The notes under the pieces were generated by a model. It was not told the origin of the DNA. It made no database searches and was given only the letters and a program-made list of their open reading frames with translations. From Rhodobiaceae bacterium (lineage in GTDB: Bacteria; Pseudomonadota; Alphaproteobacteria; Rhizobiales; Tepidamorphaceae), in assembly GCA_020637985.1 (NCBI GenBank), contig JACKJK010000012.1, forward strand, positions 7,609 through 71,608: a DNA stretch of 64,000 bases, written 5' to 3'. Positions 35,151 to 43,044 of this stretch are shown piece by piece. The stretch's first letter is position 1. Each line of letters starts with the position of its first letter. The position numbers were made by a program, and so were the translations under genes.

Positions 35151-36473
35151 ATGGCCAAGTCAGACCAGATCCTCGACCGCCTGTCCCGGTTGCATCCGAA
35201 GATCATCGACCTGTCGCTCGACCGGATGTGGGGCATCCTGGAAAAGCTCGGCAATCCGCACCTGCGCCTGCCGCCGGTGATCCACGTTGCCGGCACCAAC
35301 GGCAAGGGATCGACGGTCGCCTTCATGCGCGCCATGCTGGAAGCAGCAGGCCTGCGCGTCCACGTCTATACCTCGCCCCACCTCGTGCGCTTCCACGAGC
35401 GCGTGCGTCTCGGTAGCCCCCAAGGAGGCGCGCCCGGTGGCGGCGCGCTGGTCGGCGAGGATGCGCTGTCGGCAGCGCTAGAGCACGCCGAAACGCTCAA
35501 CGCCGGCGAGCCGATCACCATCTTCGAGATCACCACGGCCGCCGCATTGCATCTCTTCGCGACGCATCCCGCCGACGTGCTTCTGCTCGAGGTCGGTCTT
35601 GGCGGCAGGCTCGACGCGACCAACGTTGTTGATGCGCCTCTGGCAACGACCATCACGCCGGTTTCGCACGACCATGCCGGCTACCTCGGCACGGAACTGT
35701 CGGGCATCGCGCGCGAGAAGGCGGGCATCATCAAGCCGGGCGTGCCCTGCGTCGTTGCCGCCCAGCCCGACGAGGCCTTGGATGTCATCATGGAGGTCGG
35801 CGTTGCACGCGGTGCGCCGCTGCTGGTCTCGGGTCGCGACTGGCGCGCGCGGCGCGAGAACGGCCGCCTCGTCTTCGAGGACGCCGATGGCCTGCTCGAC
35901 CTGCCGCCGCCGCGGCTGGCAGGCCGCCACCAGTTCGAGAACGCCGGCGCGGCGATCGCCACCCTGCGCGCCAGCGGCCTGCCGGTGACGCAAGCCGATA
36001 TCGAGGTCGGCCTGCTTTCCGTGTCCTGGCCGGCACGCATGCAGGCGCTGGTCGACGGACCGGTGGTCGACGCCGCCCCCTTTGGCGCGGAGATATGGCT
36101 CGATGGCGGGCACAATCCATCGGCGGGGACAGCCCTTGCAGAGCGCCTGGCCGAGATGGAGGAGCGCGCCTCGCGCCCGTTGGTGCTGGTCGCCGGCATG
36201 CTGACGACGAAGGCGGCAAGCGGCTTCTTCGCGCCCTTCGCCGGCCTTGCGCGCGAAGTGCTGACGATCCCGATCCCCGGGGAGCCGGCGAGTTTCTCGG
36301 CCGCCGAACTTGCGCGCGAGGTCGAGGCGGCGGGTCTGCCCGCCCGCCCCATGCCGGACCTGTCTACCGCGCTGCGCGCGGTGGATACCGAGGAGCCGCC
36401 GCGAATCCTGATTTGCGGTTCGCTCTACCTCGCCGGCCACGTGCTGGGTCTGCAGGAAGTCGCGCTCGCCTGA
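35151..36473 (+). CDS. folC: Folylpolyglutamate/dihydrofolate synthase
   Basis: 440 residues of the Mur-ligase-like family. ATP loop VAGTNGKGSTVAFM (about 45-58), EVGLGGRLDATNV, TPVSHDHAGYLG and the C-terminal WLDGGHNPSAG. It adds glutamate to dihydropteroate and folates. It follows accD by 57 bases in the classical accD-folC pair. Confidence 0.96.
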   Translation: MAKSDQILDRLSRLHPKIIDLSLDRMWGILEKLGNPHLRLPPVIHVAGTNGKGSTVAFMRAMLEAAGLRVHVYTSPHLVRFHERVRLGSPQGGAPGGGALVGEDALSAALEHAETLNAGEPITIFEITTAAALHLFATHPADVLLLEVGLGGRLDATNVVDAPLATTITPVSHDHAGYLGTELSGIAREKAGIIKPGVPCVVAAQPDEALDVIMEVGVARGAPLLVSGRDWRARRENGRLVFEDADGLLDLPPPRLAGRHQFENAGAAIATLRASGLPVTQADIEVGLLSVSWPARMQALVDGPVVDAAPFGAEIWLDGGHNPSAGTALAERLAEMEERASRPLVLVAGMLTTKAASGFFAPFAGLAREVLTIPIPGEPASFSAAELAREVEAAGLPARPMPDLSTALRAVDTEEPPRILICGSLYLAGHVLGLQEVALA

Positions 36474-36481
36474 CGCCGAGT

Positions 36482-36510
36482 TTGACATCTTGGTACCAAG
36501 GTACCAATCT
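36482..36510 (+). promoter_or_regulatory. Promoter of the RHH/HxDH cassette, apparently leaderless
   Basis: A perfect -35 TTGACA (36482-36487), a 17-base spacer and -10 CAATCT (36505-36510), close to the rhizobial CTATAT. The predicted start falls at or within a base or two of the ATG at 36517, and no Shine-Dalgarno is seen, so the mRNA may lack a leader. Confidence 0.5.
36490..36507. promoter_or_regulatory. Palindromic operator candidate
   Basis: Perfect inverted repeat TTGGTACC-AA-GGTACCAA placed between the -35 and -10 of the promoter at 36482, so a bound protein would block polymerase. The first gene of the unit encodes an RHH protein, a usual autorepressor type. Confidence 0.55.
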
Positions 36511-36516
36511 TTCGGC

Positions 36517-36765
36517 ATGAAGAAGATCGAACGCGTCCAGACCGGTATCCGCATCGAGAAGCGCCTGCTCAAGGTCATGAAGGCGTTGGCCGAACATCTC
36601 GAGATGCCCGTTGCGGAGTTGATCGAGGGCATGGCGTTGCATGCCTTCGAGGGCAAGGCGCCGTTTTCGGACGCAACGCTGAAGAAGATCGATCAGTTGA
36701 AGGACGTCTACGATCTCGACCTGACCGCAGCCGACAGTCACGGGCTCGTCGAGGACGCGCGATGA
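36517..36765 (+). CDS. Small ribbon-helix-helix-like DNA-binding protein
   Basis: 82 residues. Residues 5-48 follow the RHH pattern: a strand RVQTGIRI, helix EKRLLKVMKALAEHL, turn EMP and helix VAELIEGMALHAF. The acidic tail (about 49-82) has no known fold. No named family is recognised. It sits right behind a palindromic promoter and its stop overlaps the next gene's ATG (ATGA), so the two are co-translated. The arrangement is like antitoxin-first two-gene modules or a small autoregulated operon; I infer a regulator role but have no direct proof. Confidence 0.7.
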   Translation: MKKIERVQTGIRIEKRLLKVMKALAEHLEMPVAELIEGMALHAFEGKAPFSDATLKKIDQLKDVYDLDLTAADSHGLVEDAR

Positions 36766-37184
36766 GCATCTATGAGTCGAAGCTCGAAGCCCTCGTGGAC
36801 GGCTCGCTGCGGCCCGATGATTTCAGCCATCTGGATCACGTCGGCATCGCCTGCGAGGCTCTTAGCCAGCATGATTTCTACGAAGCCCTCGCCATCGTCG
36901 GCAAGGGAATCCGGGCCATGGCAGCAGGTGCGGGGACGCTGGAAAAATACAACGAGACGATCACCTTCGCCTACATGAGCCTGATCGCGGAGCGCATGCG
37001 CACCAAAGGCTATGCCGACGCGGCCAGTTTCATCGCGGAAAACGCCGATCTCGTCGACCGGCGCCTGCTGTCGTCCTGGTATTCGCCCGAGCGTCTGGCG
37101 AGTGAAACGGCGCGGGCGATACCGCTGATGCCGGATCGCGGGCGAACCGCCTTGAGCGCATCCCGTTCAGGTGGAATCACCTGA
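36762..37184 (+). CDS. Conserved small HxDH/KYxET protein, function unknown
   Basis: 140 residues, predicted all helical. From memory it matches a widely distributed uncharacterised family with FSHLDHVGIACEAL (HxDH at about 24-27) and LEKYNETITFAYMSLI (KYxETxT at about 67-73). The His/Asp/His set may bind metal or a ligand; that is inference. The body seems to end at RAIPLMPD; the last ~15 residues (RGRTALSASRSGGIT) and the stop come mostly from the palindromic element at 37152. It is coupled to the RHH gene before it. Confidence 0.7.
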   Translation: MSIYESKLEALVDGSLRPDDFSHLDHVGIACEALSQHDFYEALAIVGKGIRAMAAGAGTLEKYNETITFAYMSLIAERMRTKGYADAASFIAENADLVDRRLLSSWYSPERLASETARAIPLMPDRGRTALSASRSGGIT

Positions 37185-37267
37185 ACGACAAGAATTCGCT
37201 CCAGATTCAACGCCTTGAGCATGGTCCTGTCGCTCAGGTCGGATCAACGGGAGCGGAACATGCTCTA
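37152..37267. repeat. RIME-like mosaic palindromic element
   Basis: About 115 bases with two palindromes: TTCAGGTG-GAAT-CACCTGAA (37166-37185) and GAGCATGGTCC (37217-37227) with GGAACATGCTC (37255-37265). The build resembles the Rhizobium intergenic mosaic elements (RIME). The stop codon of the HxDH gene lies in the first palindrome and the trxA stop lies at the far right end. Confidence 0.7.
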
Positions 37268-37585
37268 GGCGCCGGCCTCGACCCAGTCGACGAGCTTGCT
37301 CTTTGACGAAACGCCGATCTGCGTCGAGGCGACTTCGCCCCCCTTGAACATCAGCAGTGTCGGGATGTTGCGGATGCCGTACTTCGCCGGGATCTGCATG
37401 TTCGAGTCGACGTCCATCTTCACGATCTTCACCTTGCCGGCCATCTCGTTGGAGATTTCCTCCAGCATCGGCGCGATCTGCTTGCACGGCCCGCACCACT
37501 CGGCCCAGAAATCGACGATCACCGTCTGGTCGGAGTTCAGGACTTCATTTTCGAAGTTGGCATCTGTCACGCTGCTGGTGGCCAT
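37265..37585 (-). CDS. trxA: Thioredoxin
   Basis: 106 residues, one thioredoxin fold with WCGPC (Cys31, Cys34) and the cis-Pro in NIPTLLMFKGG. AGGAG stands 8 bases before the ATG at 37585. Reduces disulfides of ribonucleotide reductase and other proteins in the cytoplasm. Its TAG stop sits at the edge of the palindromic element, so transcription probably ends there. Confidence 0.97.
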   Translation of the reverse strand: MATSSVTDANFENEVLNSDQTVIVDFWAEWCGPCKQIAPMLEEISNEMAGKVKIVKMDVDSNMQIPAKYGIRNIPTLLMFKGGEVASTQIGVSSKSKLVDWVEAGA

Positions 37586-37815
37586 CGGGGGTCTCCTGTC
37601 TTGTATGTGAAGCCGCGCACCGCAGAATCGCGTGCCTGGCCCCTGCCGGGGAATCGTCTGGCATATTCCGGTGGCGAAGTTATGAATGCCGGTACACAGC
37701 GTCAAGGCGCTGCGGGCGCCGTCACGCTCTGGTGATCTCCGCCCCCGCCCCCTCGCCGGGCGGCGGCGGCACGCTAGAATTCTGTCCAGGTACCGGCGAA
37801 ACAGGGTGGCAGCGC

Positions 37816-38253
37816 ATGCACGCGACGGCTCTTGCCTCACATATCCTGCGCACACTGATGCTTGCAGTGATGCTGGCGTTTTCGGCGCACGCGCAGGCAC
37901 AGGAACCGCGTTCGATGGATGCGCTGGACGCACACACCCGCTCTGAGGCGGGAAACCTCGTGCTGGTCGACATCCGCACCCCGGAAGAGTGGCGGCGCAC
38001 GGGAATCGGACAAGCGGCCCACCCGCTGTCCATGCTCGACCGCGATTTCCTTGCCAGGCTTGACGCCATCCTCGAAGGCGACCGCACCAGACCGCTCGCG
38101 CTGATCTGCGCCAGCGGCGTGCGCAGCGCGCTCGTCGCCCGCGCTCTGCCGGGCTATGGCTTCACGCACGTCTATGACGTGTCCGAGGGCATGACAGGCT
38201 CGCGCGCCGGCCCCGGCTGGGTGGCGCGAAAGCTGCCCGTCCGGCAGCCCTGA
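37816..38253 (+). CDS. Exported rhodanese-like protein
   Basis: 145 residues with an N-terminal signal (about 1-28, ending SAHAQAQE) and a single rhodanese domain: LVDIRTPEEWRRTGIG and the active loop LALICASGVRSAL with Cys98 in CxxGxR. It would act in the periplasm on persulfide or sulfur transfer; the real acceptor is unknown. It is divergent from trxA, both being thiol proteins, and converges with the iron ABC genes. Confidence 0.88.
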   Translation: MHATALASHILRTLMLAVMLAFSAHAQAQEPRSMDALDAHTRSEAGNLVLVDIRTPEEWRRTGIGQAAHPLSMLDRDFLARLDAILEGDRTRPLALICASGVRSALVARALPGYGFTHVYDVSEGMTGSRAGPGWVARKLPVRQP

Positions 38254-38291
38254 CGGCCTCCGAAATACGGGCGTCGGCCCTGCCTGCCGGG

Positions 38292-39044
38292 TCAGTCCGA
38301 TCGCCGCGCCCGTTCCCACACCGGCCCAAACCGGTCGCTGCCCGCGCGCGCAAGGCCGAAGACCGCGCCGATTGTCGCGTCGTCCAGCACTTCGCCGGGC
38401 GCGCCTGCGCCGGCCAGCCGCCCGGCGTGCATGACCAGCAGCGTGTCCGAGTAACGCGCCGCCAGCGCCAGGTCGTGGAAGGCGGCGATCACCAGCCGGC
38501 CCTCGTCGGCGACGCGGCGCAGCAGTTGCATCGTCTCGATCTGGTAGCGCGGGTCGAGCGCCGCGATCGGCTCGTCGGCGATCAGTACCGGCGCCTCCAC
38601 GGCCAGCGCCCGCGCCAGCAGCACCCGCGCCCGCTCGCCGCCAGACAGCGTGTCGACGCGCCGCTGCGCGAACGCAGCCGTGCCGGTCGCCTCCATCGCG
38701 CGCGCCACCGCGACCTGGCCCGTCGCACGTTCGCCATCGCCGTGCGGGATGCGCCCCAGCGCAACGAGATGCGCGGCTTCGACCGGCCACGACACCGGCG
38801 CGATCTGCGGCAGGTAGGCGACCTTCCGGGCCCGCTCGCCGGGTTGAAGCGTTGCCATGTCGTGACCGCCAACGCGCAGGTGTCCGGCGTGCGGCGCGAC
38901 GCCCGCCAGTGCTCGCAACAGGGTCGTCTTGCCGGAACCGTTCGGCCCGACAAGGCCGGCGAGCCCCGCCGGCAGCGCAAGCGTGACGTTCCTGACGATG
39001 ACGCCGGCACTCAGGTCCACGGCCTGCAGGAGCGGATCGGCCAT
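38292..39044 (-). CDS. ABC transporter ATPase, FecE/HmuV type
   Basis: 250 residues. Walker A GPNGSGKTTLL, signature LSGGERARVLLARAL, Walker B VLIADEPIAALDP and switch His in AAFHDLALAA. This set is typical of ATPases that drive FecCD permeases for siderophore, heme or cobalamin. ATG at 39044, four bases after the permease stop. Substrate cannot be told from sequence. Confidence 0.9.
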   Translation of the reverse strand: MADPLLQAVDLSAGVIVRNVTLALPAGLAGLVGPNGSGKTTLLRALAGVAPHAGHLRVGGHDMATLQPGERARKVAYLPQIAPVSWPVEAAHLVALGRIPHGDGERATGQVAVARAMEATGTAAFAQRRVDTLSGGERARVLLARALAVEAPVLIADEPIAALDPRYQIETMQLLRRVADEGRLVIAAFHDLALAARYSDTLLVMHAGRLAGAGAPGEVLDDATIGAVFGLARAGSDRFGPVWERARRSD

Positions 39045-39048
39045 GGCG

Positions 39049-40032
39049 CTATCCCACGTCACGCCGCCGGCGCTCGCGCGCCACCAGCAGGAAGAAGAAG
39101 GGCGCGCCGACGAGCGCCGTGACGACACCGACCTTGAGTTCGTTGATCGTCGGCAGCAGGCGCACGCCGATGTCGGCGGCCGTCAGCACCGTGGCGCCGG
39201 CCAGCGCGCTCGGCAGCATCAGCCGGTCTGGCCGCGCGCCGACCAGCGGGCGCACCAGGTGCGGAACGACGAGCCCGATGAAGCCGACGACACCGGACAC
39301 GGCGACCTGGCCGCCGACGGTTGCCGCCACGCCGCACAGCAACGCGATGCGGCGCAGCGGCGTGTCCGCGCCCAACGACCGAGCCGTCTCCTCGCCCAGC
39401 GTCAGCGCCGCAAGCAGTCTGCGCTGCGACATCATCAGCGCCATCCCGACGGCGATGAACGGCAGGGCGATGGCGACCTGCACCGGTCCGCGGTCGCCGA
39501 ACGAGCCGAGCAGCCAGAAGGCGATTTCCAGCGCCAGGAAGTCGTTGGCGGCGAGATTGAGCGCGAGCGCGACGAGGGCCCCGCCGAAGGTCGACAGGGC
39601 AAGGCCGGCAAGGATCACCGTCAAAGGCCGCGCATCGCGCCCGGCAAGCCAGAGCAGCAGCACGATGGAGACCAGCGCCGCGGCGATCGCGCACGCCGGC
39701 AGCAGCAGCGACCCGGTCCCCGCAAGCCCGAGTGACAGCACGGCGACCGCGCCGAAGGCGGCCGCGTTGCCGGTGCCGAGCAGGTCGGGCGAGGCCAGCG
39801 GGTTGCGCAGCAAACCCTGCAATGCCGCGCCCGCCATGCCCAGGCCGCCGCCACAGATCAGCGTCAGCACGGCGCGCGGCAGGCGCAGGTCGCGCACGAT
39901 CATCCCGGTCGCCGTGTCGCCGGTTCCCGCAAGCGCTGCAAGGACGCCGCCGACGCCGATGTCCGCCGGCCCCACGAGCAGCGAGGCGGCGAAGGTTGCG
40001 ATGGCGGTTGCGGCGAGTGCGAGCGAAATCAT
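39049..40032 (-). CDS. FecCD-family ABC permease
   Basis: 327 residues with about nine to ten hydrophobic segments. LRLPRAVLTLICGGGLGMAGAALQGLLRNPLASPDLLG (in part) is the FecCD signature, with the cytoplasmic coupling loop GEETARSLGAD. It transports metal-chelate complexes with the ATPase downstream. No substrate-binding protein gene flanks the pair here; the next gene on this strand is a TadE-like pseudopilin after a terminator. Confidence 0.9.
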   Translation of the reverse strand: MISLALAATAIATFAASLLVGPADIGVGGVLAALAGTGDTATGMIVRDLRLPRAVLTLICGGGLGMAGAALQGLLRNPLASPDLLGTGNAAAFGAVAVLSLGLAGTGSLLLPACAIAAALVSIVLLLWLAGRDARPLTVILAGLALSTFGGALVALALNLAANDFLALEIAFWLLGSFGDRGPVQVAIALPFIAVGMALMMSQRRLLAALTLGEETARSLGADTPLRRIALLCGVAATVGGQVAVSGVVGFIGLVVPHLVRPLVGARPDRLMLPSALAGATVLTAADIGVRLLPTINELKVGVVTALVGAPFFFLLVARERRRRDVG

Positions 40033-40069
40033 GCCGGCCGGTTGCGTGTTGAAGCGGTCCACCGGCTCT

Positions 40070-40102
40070 AAACGAAAGCGGCCGCCCGGTGAAGGCGGCC
40101 GC
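40070..40102 (-). terminator. Terminator after the TadE-like genes
   Basis: Nine-base perfect stem GCGGCCGCC/GGCGGCCGC with a 7-base loop. In the reverse direction it is followed by TTTCGTTT. It separates the pseudopilin genes from the iron permease. Confidence 0.7.
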
Positions 40103-40141
40103 CAAGAAATCTTTCCGGCTGCGCTTGCAGCCGCATGCCCG

Positions 40142-40765
40142 CTACTTGCGTTCGACCTGATCGGCGACGCGCGGCACGTGGTAGTACTCGTCTTCCAGCG
40201 TGATGGTGCTGGAGATGATCTGCCCGAACAGCGGATGGAAGACATACGTGGCTTCGGTGTAGATGACCGTCGTCGCGTTGGCCGCGATGCTCTCGGGCAC
40301 CAGGATCTCGGTGTTCTTGGGATAGGCGGTCTGGTTCTTGCCGTCGCTCCACTGCACCTTGGCCTTGCGCTTTGTGCCCTGCTTGTCCGTGGTGATCTCG
40401 AGGCTGCTGACGCGCAGCTTGATCGTCGATGCATCGAAGGGCGAAAGCAGCGAGGCGGAAATGTCGAAGATGTTGCTCATCTCCGCATTGGTGATCTCGT
40501 CGGTCTGCGCCACGAGGTCGCCCACCGCGCTCGCCATCACCGACACCTTGCGGTCGACCATGACCGCCTGGGTCAGGTCGACACTGCCGAGATAGGCCGT
40601 CACCATGACCGGCACGATGAGCGCGAACTCGACGGCCGCGACGCCGCGGTCCTCGCCGAAGAACCGCCGCACCAGCGGCAGGCGGGACAGTTTGTCGCGC
40701 AGGCGGCTGCCGGCCCGCGTGGGCCCGCCGGATCGTTTCGTTTCGGGGTTCTCGGGCGTACTCAT
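40142..40765 (-). CDS. TadE/TadG-like pseudopilin (first)
   Basis: 207 residues from MSTPENPETKRSGG, with GAGG 8 bases before the ATG. After a basic N-terminus comes the TadE-type segment EDRGVAAVEFALIVPVMVTAYLG (in part about 49-70), with the Glu at position +5 of the cleavage-like G/VAAVEF site. The rest is a periplasmic domain. Minor pseudopilin of the Tad/Flp machinery. Its start lies close to the stop of the next-upstream TadE gene. Confidence 0.88.
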   Translation of the reverse strand: MSTPENPETKRSGGPTRAGSRLRDKLSRLPLVRRFFGEDRGVAAVEFALIVPVMVTAYLGSVDLTQAVMVDRKVSVMASAVGDLVAQTDEITNAEMSNIFDISASLLSPFDASTIKLRVSSLEITTDKQGTKRKAKVQWSDGKNQTAYPKNTEILVPESIAANATTVIYTEATYVFHPLFGQIISSTITLEDEYYHVPRVADQVERK

Positions 40766-40775
40766 GGCATCGGCC

Positions 40776-41363
40776 TCAGAACGGTTCGTTGCGGAAGACA
40801 AGCGCGCTTGAAAGCAGGAAGTTGCCGTTGGCGAGGTCGCCGAGCTGAACGCCCTTGGTTCCCGGTACGGCCATCAGCGGCACCCATACGGGCCACTCGT
40901 AGAACACGCGCACGACAACGATTTCCTCGCGCCCGCCCATGCTGAAGGTGAAATTGCTGTCATCGAGCGCGCCGTCGGTCATCGGCTTGCCCGTATTTGC
41001 GGCGCCGAAGGTCGCGGCGGTGCGCACGTCCACCTTCAGGTTCGACTGGCAATCGAACAGCGTGCCCGAGGACGAGCAGATGGCATTCTTGAAATCGGCG
41101 GCCGAAAACCCGGACGCCTGCGCTTGGCCGGTGCGGATCAGGCGCGCGGCTTCCGCGGTCGCGTTGTCGAGCACTTGGCCGGAGAAGAAGATCAGGCCGA
41201 TCTGCAGGATGGCGAACATCAGCGCGAAGAACGGCGCCGCGATCAGGCCGAATTCGACCGCGGTCGCGCCGTTTTCGTCGCCGGAGAAATTCCGGCGTGC
41301 CTTGCCCGCCGGCTTCTGCCGGCCATCGGGATCCAACGCGGAAGACTTGCGAACGCTAGACAT
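40776..41363 (-). CDS. TadE-like pseudopilin (second)
   Basis: 195 residues from MSSVRKSSALDP. TadE-type prepilin segment ENGATAVEFGLIAAPFFALM (about 30-50), closely like the Flp pilin N-terminus, then a periplasmic part with two cysteines (NAICSSSG and DCQSN) that might form a disulfide. It lies 10 bases before the first pseudopilin, same strand, and probably shares its message. Confidence 0.88.
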   Translation of the reverse strand: MSSVRKSSALDPDGRQKPAGKARRNFSGDENGATAVEFGLIAAPFFALMFAILQIGLIFFSGQVLDNATAEAARLIRTGQAQASGFSAADFKNAICSSSGTLFDCQSNLKVDVRTAATFGAANTGKPMTDGALDDSNFTFSMGGREEIVVVRVFYEWPVWVPLMAVPGTKGVQLGDLANGNFLLSSALVFRNEPF

Positions 41364-41532
41364 GACACCACACTTCGACGTTGCCCCCCGGCGCGCAGCT
41401 GCAATACCGGGCCGCCACTCCGGCGGTTGCACCATCTATACAGGGGAAGTGTTTCCGAACCGTTCCATGCCAGGCGCGCAATCAGCGCACGAGGCTAACG
41501 AAACGCTAACCGAAACGCCGAACCGCCGGCGG

Positions 41533-42012
41533 TCAGGGCTTTGCCTGGGTACGGCCCATGTCCAGCGTACCGGTCACCTGTGCCTGCAGGTCGGTGAAAG
41601 CTTCCGTCGAGTCGCCCGCCCGAAGGGTGCGCTCGCACACCGGCGTGCAGGTGTAGGACAGGCGTGCCGACCCCTTGTGAACGGTCAGCGTATCGGAGGG
41701 CGTCGATACGGAGAGATCGACCTCGCGGACGATCTTGCCCAGCGAGTCGAGCACGATCATGTTCGTCTCGCCGAACGACTTGCCGGTGATGATGAGGGTC
41801 GTCTGGTCGTAGACGGATGCATCGGCGATGGCGGGATTGCCGATGATCACCGTGTCAACCGGCACATCGATGCGCATCAGCTGTGCGCGGTCGACGCCGA
41901 CCAGCAGGCGTTCCGCGCGGCTTGGCGTTGCCGCGACCAGGGTCAGCGCCGCGGCAGCGAAGCAGGCCGCTAGGGCGTGGCGACGGACTTTTGCGAATGC
42001 TGTGGTCATCAT
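41533..42012 (-). CDS. Stand-alone CpaC N-terminal-domain protein (pilus assembly)
   Basis: 159 residues with an N-terminal signal (about 1-33) followed by the secretin/pilus N-terminal (T2SS-T3SS_pil_N) domain: RIDVPVDTVIIGNPAIADASV and GKSFGETNMIVLDSLGK. The N-domain of CpaC at 44615 has the same phrases (VLVSSPKIADAVM; TNVFFFDANGEQ). The secretin channel itself is absent. Two cysteines (CTPVC) lie in a C-terminal part. It may be an accessory of the pilus outer-membrane ring. Confidence 0.82.
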   Translation of the reverse strand: MMTTAFAKVRRHALAACFAAAALTLVAATPSRAERLLVGVDRAQLMRIDVPVDTVIIGNPAIADASVYDQTTLIITGKSFGETNMIVLDSLGKIVREVDLSVSTPSDTLTVHKGSARLSYTCTPVCERTLRAGDSTEAFTDLQAQVTGTLDMGRTQAKP

Positions 42013-42437
42013 GGTTTGCCATCTCCGGGCAGGCAGGGCGTGAGCGCCCGCGCCTCGACGTTCTCACCGAGTAATGCCCTGCAATGGTTAATCATTCGGA
42101 AATTCAGCCGCCCCGGAGCCGCCCGTAGGCATCGCCGTGGCCGGCGGCCGCGCGATGGCGGCGCGCGCCGCACTCAATAGAATCCATAAGCCGGGGATAT
42201 GGCGCCAGGGAGCGGCGCTCCATATCGGCTCTTGACGCACGCACGTGCCCCGCGCGCATGCGCACCTGTCGCAGGTCTTCTTGACCGCTGGTTTACCCTT
42301 CCCGGCGGCAACGCGCCCGAAGCGCAATTGCGACCCTTCGCGTTAAGCTTGCATCCAGAAACGGGTCTTAGGGTGACGTCATCCCAGGCCGGGAAACAAC
42401 CGCCGGGATGAGTTGGTTGGAACAAGGAGTAAGTACC
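42013..42437 (+). other. Intergenic region before the flp pilin genes
   Basis: 425 bases. It contains a palindrome at 42196-42226 and conserved blocks shared with the leader of the second flp gene (TTGAC block near 42281 and CTTCGCGTTAAG at 42336-42347). No ORF here has a start signal. It is divergent between flp and the CpaC N-domain gene. Confidence 0.55.
42196..42226. promoter_or_regulatory. Palindrome upstream of flp
   Basis: Outer arms GATATGG/CCATATC are perfect, inner CGCC/GGCG pair next to a two-base bulge, and the centre is AGGGAG. It is 210 bases before the first flp ATG. Candidate operator; the protein is unknown. Confidence 0.4.
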
Positions 42438-42602
42438 ATGAAAGCCGTCTTCAAGAATTTCGCTCACGACGAGTCCGGCGCCACCGCCATCGAGTATGGC
42501 CTGATCGCTGCCGGTATCGCGGTTGCCATCATCACCGTCGTCGGCGGCCTCGGGACGAAGCTGACCTCGACCTTCACGAGCGTGAAGAACGCCCTGAAGT
42601 AA
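42438..42602 (+). CDS. flp: Flp-type pilin 1
   Basis: 54-residue type IVb pilin. Short basic leader MKAVFKNFAHDESG, cleavage expected after the Gly, then ATAIEYGLIAAGIAVAIITV with the conserved Glu and Tyr of Flp pilins and a hydrophobic helix. AAGGAG lies 8 bases before the ATG. It would be processed by CpaA and assembled by the cpa/tad proteins downstream. The twin gene at 42848 differs by two residues. Confidence 0.97.
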   Translation: MKAVFKNFAHDESGATAIEYGLIAAGIAVAIITVVGGLGTKLTSTFTSVKNALK

Positions 42603-42634
42603 GACTCCCGCGCGTCTGACGCGAAGCAATGCAA

Positions 42635-42662
42635 GGCCGCTGCCGCAAGGTGGCGGCCTTTT
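42635..42662 (+). terminator. Terminator of flp 1
   Basis: Stem GGCCGCTGCC with GGTGGCGGCC (one G-T), loop GCAA, then TTTT. The same hairpin follows flp 2, so each pilin gene can be its own transcript. Confidence 0.8.
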
Positions 42663-42847
42663 GCGTTGGCCGGGTAGGTCGGCTGCCAATTGACGCTGGG
42701 TTAACCGTGTTTGGGTGTTTGCGGCTGAAACCATTTGTTTGCCCTTCCGGTTAAGTCGGTCGAAACGAGCTGCCGCTAGAGTGTTTCGTGCAAAGGGACG
42801 GAGCGTATACCGCCCCGGAAATTGGTTGGAACCAGGAGTTGAGTATC

Positions 42848-43012
42848 ATGAAAGCCGTCTTCAAGAATTTTGCCAAGGATGAGTCCGGCGCCACCGCCAT
42901 CGAGTATGGCCTGATCGCTGCCGGCATCTCGGTTGCCATCATCACCGTCGTCGGCGGTCTCGGCACGAAGCTGACGTCGACCTTCACGAGCGTGAAGAAC
43001 GCCCTGAAGTAA
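42848..43012 (+). CDS. flp: Flp-type pilin 2
   Basis: 54 residues, identical to pilin 1 except Lys10 for His10 and Ser28 for Ala28. Leader MKAVFKNFAKDESG, mature ATAIEYGLIAAGISVAIITV. CAGGAGTTGAG lies upstream of the ATG. The gene, its leader blocks and its terminator are a duplicate of the flp 1 unit about 410 bases away. Confidence 0.97.
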   Translation: MKAVFKNFAKDESGATAIEYGLIAAGISVAIITVVGGLGTKLTSTFTSVKNALK

Positions 43013-43044
43013 GACGCCAAGGCGTCTGACGCGAATTGAAGAAG

